DNA of 64,000 nt from Flavobacterium sp. 245 (GTDB lineage Bacteria > Bacteroidota > Bacteroidia > Flavobacteriales > Flavobacteriaceae), in assembly GCF_004362055.1 (NCBI RefSeq), contig NZ_SNXB01000001.1, positions 496,001-560,000 of the forward strand, read 5' to 3'. Positions 61,253-64,000 of this stretch are shown here, piece after piece (positions within the stretch are counted from its first letter, which is position 1; every line of letters starts with the position of its first letter). Under the pieces are notes generated by a model. The model was not told where the DNA came from. It made no database searches and worked only from the letters and a program-made list of their open reading frames with translations. The translations under genes and the position numbers were made by a program.

Positions 61253-62236
61253 CTATTTTAAAACAGGCCATAAATCAGTATCCCATTTCATTTCTTTTAC
61301 TATTAATCTTGGTGTTCCGTTCGTTTTCTTTTCATAAGCGTGATAAAAAATGTAATCTTTTCCATCAAATGTATAAGCACTGTTATGTCCTACTCCAAAA
61401 TAATTTTCATCGCCTTGAACTACAATACTTCCTCCACCCTCATTTAATGGTTTTCCGTCTTTATCGACATAAGGTCCGGTTACATTTTTAGATCTTCCAA
61501 CCACAACTTTATAGGTACTTTTTTCTCCGCGGCAACATAAATCCCAAGAAAGAAATTGATAGTAATATCCGTTTTTCTTAAAAATAAATGGAGCTTCAAG
61601 TGCGCCGTCACCCGGATCAGAATCAGCTAATTCAAAAGTTCTTTTTCGTTTTGAGATCGTGTGCCATTCTTGAGGCTGGGCGATCGATTTTAGATCGGGA
61701 TTTAATTTTACCATTTTCAAGCCTTCCCAAAAAGAACCAAATGAAAGCCAAGGTGTATTATTTTCATCAAAAACTAAATTCGGATCAATGGCATTCCACA
61801 TATCACGGTTTGGTTGTGACTGAATTACAATTCCCTGATCGACCCATTTGTAATTTTTATCAGATGGATCTAATGTCGTATTGGTCGCAACGCCAATTGC
61901 CGAAGTATTTTTGGCGAAAGCCGAAACCGAATAATACAGATAATAAACATTGTTGTGCAATGAAATATCTGGTGCCCAAATATGATTTTTGAAATCGGCG
62001 GCAACGCCATCTGCCCAAACTGGTTTATCTTTGAAAACCTGTGGCTGTTTGTCCCATTTTTTTAAATCTTTTGAACTAAAGACACTAATTCCGTTTCCGG
62101 TACAATATAAATAATAAGTATCTTTTTGTTTAATCACAACCGGATCGTGAACAACAATGTCTTGTGCTACTACCGCAGATCCAGTTAGAATAAATAGAAG
62201 TGAGAATATTGATTTTATTTTGATGTACAATTTCAT
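61253..62236 (-). CDS. GH43 arabinanase/arabinosidase
   Basis: 327 residues with signal peptide (IFSLLFILTGSAVVAQ). DIVVHDPVVIKQKDTYYLYCTG gives the catalytic base Asp. ADFKNHIWAPDIS, WNAIDPNLVFDENNTPWLSFGSFW and GALEAPFIFKKNGYYYQFLSWDLCCRG (acid Glu) follow, all typical of endo-1,5-alpha-L-arabinanases. It should cut the arabinan backbone. It lies 8 bases after the GH127 gene and is cotranscribed with it. Confidence 0.93.
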   Translation of the reverse strand: MKLYIKIKSIFSLLFILTGSAVVAQDIVVHDPVVIKQKDTYYLYCTGNGISVFSSKDLKKWDKQPQVFKDKPVWADGVAADFKNHIWAPDISLHNNVYYLYYSVSAFAKNTSAIGVATNTTLDPSDKNYKWVDQGIVIQSQPNRDMWNAIDPNLVFDENNTPWLSFGSFWEGLKMVKLNPDLKSIAQPQEWHTISKRKRTFELADSDPGDGALEAPFIFKKNGYYYQFLSWDLCCRGEKSTYKVVVGRSKNVTGPYVDKDGKPLNEGGGSIVVQGDENYFGVGHNSAYTFDGKDYIFYHAYEKKTNGTPRLIVKEMKWDTDLWPVLK

Positions 62237-62244
62237 GATTCTTT

Positions 62245-64000
62245 TTATTTTACAATTCTTATTTGAGAAATTTTAGACGTTTTTTTGCCGTCTTTAGACT
62301 TAATTTTTAAATCAATAATTTGAGTATTGTCTAATTTGAATTGAATTATCTTATCTTTTTTTGTGACAATTGCTACAGGTTTTTCATTAATAAAAACATC
62401 AAGGTTATCCGTTTTAAAGTCTCCTAAAAAACTAATTTCAATAAATTTGCCCTCTAGATTTTTATTTACCATTTGATAGGAAATATAAGAGCTGGTATTT
62501 CTCCAAAAACCATCTTCCTCATAACCCGATTCACTTTTTTCTCCTTTATAATGGTGATCTACTTCAGGCTGTTGTTCTCCACAATTTATTTTATCGACCG
62601 TGTTAGCTTCAATAGCCATAGCTTCGATTTCCTGTTGTTTTAACAATGCTTGTTTTTCTTTATAATCTTCTGGCTTATAAGTTTGAAAATACATCTGATA
62701 ACGGGCATCGTGTATTTCAAAGAAGGGTTGTAATTCTAATGAATCTAACTTAAAGCGCATATTACCTAAATCTTTAAGTTTTGAAACATAACTTCCCTCT
62801 TCTCCTACTAGTGCATAAGCTTTGTCTAACGAAACATATTTTCCTTGAGCAACATGTCCCATTCGGCTATCATCGGCAAACAAACCATCTAAATTTTCAC
62901 TAGAGGTTTTAGCAGCTAATACAATAGGACCATTTACAAATGCAGCCCAATTGGAGCCATCGGGCAACTTTTCCAAATGAGTTGAAGTCTGGAATGCAAT
63001 AGTTATTTTATCTCCCGATTTCCATTTTCTTGCCAGACTAACATAGTTAGCTGGTTTGGCGTCTGTTTTTTGCAATTTTCCGTTGACTAAAATTTCGAAA
63101 TTCGTTGCCCATTTTGAATAACGAATATTCAAAACAAAAGATTTAGGATTTTTAAGTTTTAGAACAATCTCAGTATTATTTTCATAAGGAAATTTTGTAG
63201 TTTGCTCTAATTCTATTCCTTTTTCCTTCCAATTTAAAGTGGATGGAATAAAAAGATTTACAAAAATATCATGGTCTGAATGGCTATAAATTAATTCTCC
63301 ATATTTAGAATGATTTTCAAGTCCTGTCCCAACGCAACACCACATGCTGGTTTCTGGTTGCGAGTATACGCGATAATGATTTGGTCGAATTGGAGTAAAA
63401 TACACAAAACCACCTCTATTAGGCTCTTGGCTAGAAAGAATGTGATTGTAAAGTGTACGCTCATAAAAATCAAGGTAACTCACATCATTTTTGTCTAAAA
63501 ACAACGCTTTACTTAAACGTTCCATATTGTAGGAATTACAAGTTTCCGGGCCTTGATTGGATTTTAACATACCGCTAAAATCATTTATAGGATTGAAATG
63601 TTCAGCAACGCTATTTCCTCCAAAAGCGACAGTTCTTTTTTCGGTTACATTTTTCCAAAAAAACTGCGCGGCATCGGACCATTGTTTATTATCCGATAGT
63701 TTTCCAATTTTCTCAAAACCAATAACTTTTGGTATTTGTGTATTAGCATGTAAACCCGTTAGTTTGTCTTCCTTTTTAATTAATGGATCGAGAATGGCTT
63801 TTTGCGAAAGCTTTTCAGCCGTTTCAAGATATTTTTTGTTTTTTGTGATGCTATATAAATCAGCAAAAGATTCGTTTATACCACCATGTTCTGTTTTTAA
63901 GATTCTTTGAATTTGCTCATCAGAAAGAGGTCGGATCAATTCGATAAACCAATCTCCTAATTTTATTACAATTTCTTTTGCCTTTTCATTACCCGTATAA
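62245..64000 (-). CDS. GH127 beta-L-arabinofuranosidase type (5' part cut by window edge)
   Basis: Open to the right edge, about 585 residues visible; codons continue upstream (YTGNEKAKEIVIKLGDWFIE). HGGINESFADLYSITKNKKYLETAEKL is the alpha/alpha-barrel region. PETCNSYNMERLSKALF and ETSMWCCVGTGLENHSKYGELIY hold the conserved Cys set that binds zinc and includes the nucleophile in GH127. The C-terminus (about residues 440-585 of the visible part) is a beta-rich accessory domain. It cleaves beta-L-arabinofuranosides. Known members degrade plant arabinose side chains. Confidence 0.92.
   Translation of the reverse strand, partial: YTGNEKAKEIVIKLGDWFIELIRPLSDEQIQRILKTEHGGINESFADLYSITKNKKYLETAEKLSQKAILDPLIKKEDKLTGLHANTQIPKVIGFEKIGKLSDNKQWSDAAQFFWKNVTEKRTVAFGGNSVAEHFNPINDFSGMLKSNQGPETCNSYNMERLSKALFLDKNDVSYLDFYERTLYNHILSSQEPNRGGFVYFTPIRPNHYRVYSQPETSMWCCVGTGLENHSKYGELIYSHSDHDIFVNLFIPSTLNWKEKGIELEQTTKFPYENNTEIVLKLKNPKSFVLNIRYSKWATNFEILVNGKLQKTDAKPANYVSLARKWKSGDKITIAFQTSTHLEKLPDGSNWAAFVNGPIVLAAKTSSENLDGLFADDSRMGHVAQGKYVSLDKAYALVGEEGSYVSKLKDLGNMRFKLDSLELQPFFEIHDARYQMYFQTYKPEDYKEKQALLKQQEIEAMAIEANTVDKINCGEQQPEVDHHYKGEKSESGYEEDGFWRNTSSYISYQMVNKNLEGKFIEISFLGDFKTDNLDVFINEKPVAIVTKKDKIIQFKLDNTQIIDLKIKSKDGKKTSKISQIRIVK

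Noticed and set aside
63557..63910. 117-codon open frame on the plus strand inside the GH127 gene
   Set aside because: Antisense of a conserved enzyme; no start context and no recognisable protein.

Overview
This looks like a chromosomal window from a Flavobacterium-type member of the Bacteroidota. The DNA is AT-rich, many genes carry sigma-A promoters of the Bacteroidota form (TTTG, about 19-20 bases, TAnnTTTG), lipoprotein signals end in Cys followed by charged or polar residues, and gene neighbourhoods such as acpP-fabF-rnc-(IPExxxVDY)-pyk and prs-rplY-pth are typical of flavobacteria. Both edges cut genes: a Gfo/Idh/MocA oxidoreductase on the left and a GH127 enzyme on the right.

Layout. 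1-11.5 kb: housekeeping and accessory genes (old yellow enzyme, RseP protease, two tRNA-Asn, a secreted C1 peptidase, two AraC-type regulators, a CPBP protease, two outer-membrane barrels). 11.6-21.8 kb: a DUF4136 lipoprotein, then a tight minus-strand operon of a sulfatase, a lipoprotein HAD phosphatase, a barrel protein, three DUF1254/DUF1214 lipoproteins and a DUF2252 protein, which reads as an uncharacterised envelope pathway. 22.2-28.1 kb: pyk, IPExxxVDY protein, rnc, fabF, acpP, purN, rnhA. 28.1-31.4 kb: an ECF sigma factor with a membrane partner; the sigma gene and the divergent DUF6249 gene carry the same ECF-type promoter. 31.6-39.6 kb: PfkB kinase, amidophosphoribosyltransferase, three tandem copies of a short candidate non-coding RNA, superoxide dismutase, pth, rplY, prs, tRNA-Leu.

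39.63-52.87 kb is a genomic island of about 13.2 kb inserted in the 3' end of tRNA-Leu. A 15-bp perfect copy of the tRNA end (23 bp with two mismatches) marks the right boundary, and a second 26-bp direct repeat lies just inside both ends. It carries a tyrosine recombinase, an excisionase-like HTH protein, a probable replication initiator, and cargo that looks like defence genes: AbiH, a divergent pair of paralogous membrane/coiled-coil proteins, a RhuM-family protein, a truncated IS1595-type protein, and a two-gene operon joining a GHKL-fold ATPase to an 800-residue protein with two degenerate phosphoribosyltransferase-like regions. I know of no described system with that last pairing; it is the best candidate for something new.

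52.9-64 kb: an OsmC protein and an arabinose/arabinan locus on the minus strand (GH127, GH43, GH51, araB, araD, araA, secreted galM). The glycosidases release L-arabinose from arabinan outside the cytoplasm, and AraA, AraB and AraD convert it to xylulose 5-phosphate. No SusC/SusD pair is visible before the edge.

All functional calls come from reading protein motifs and gene order; no database search was run.
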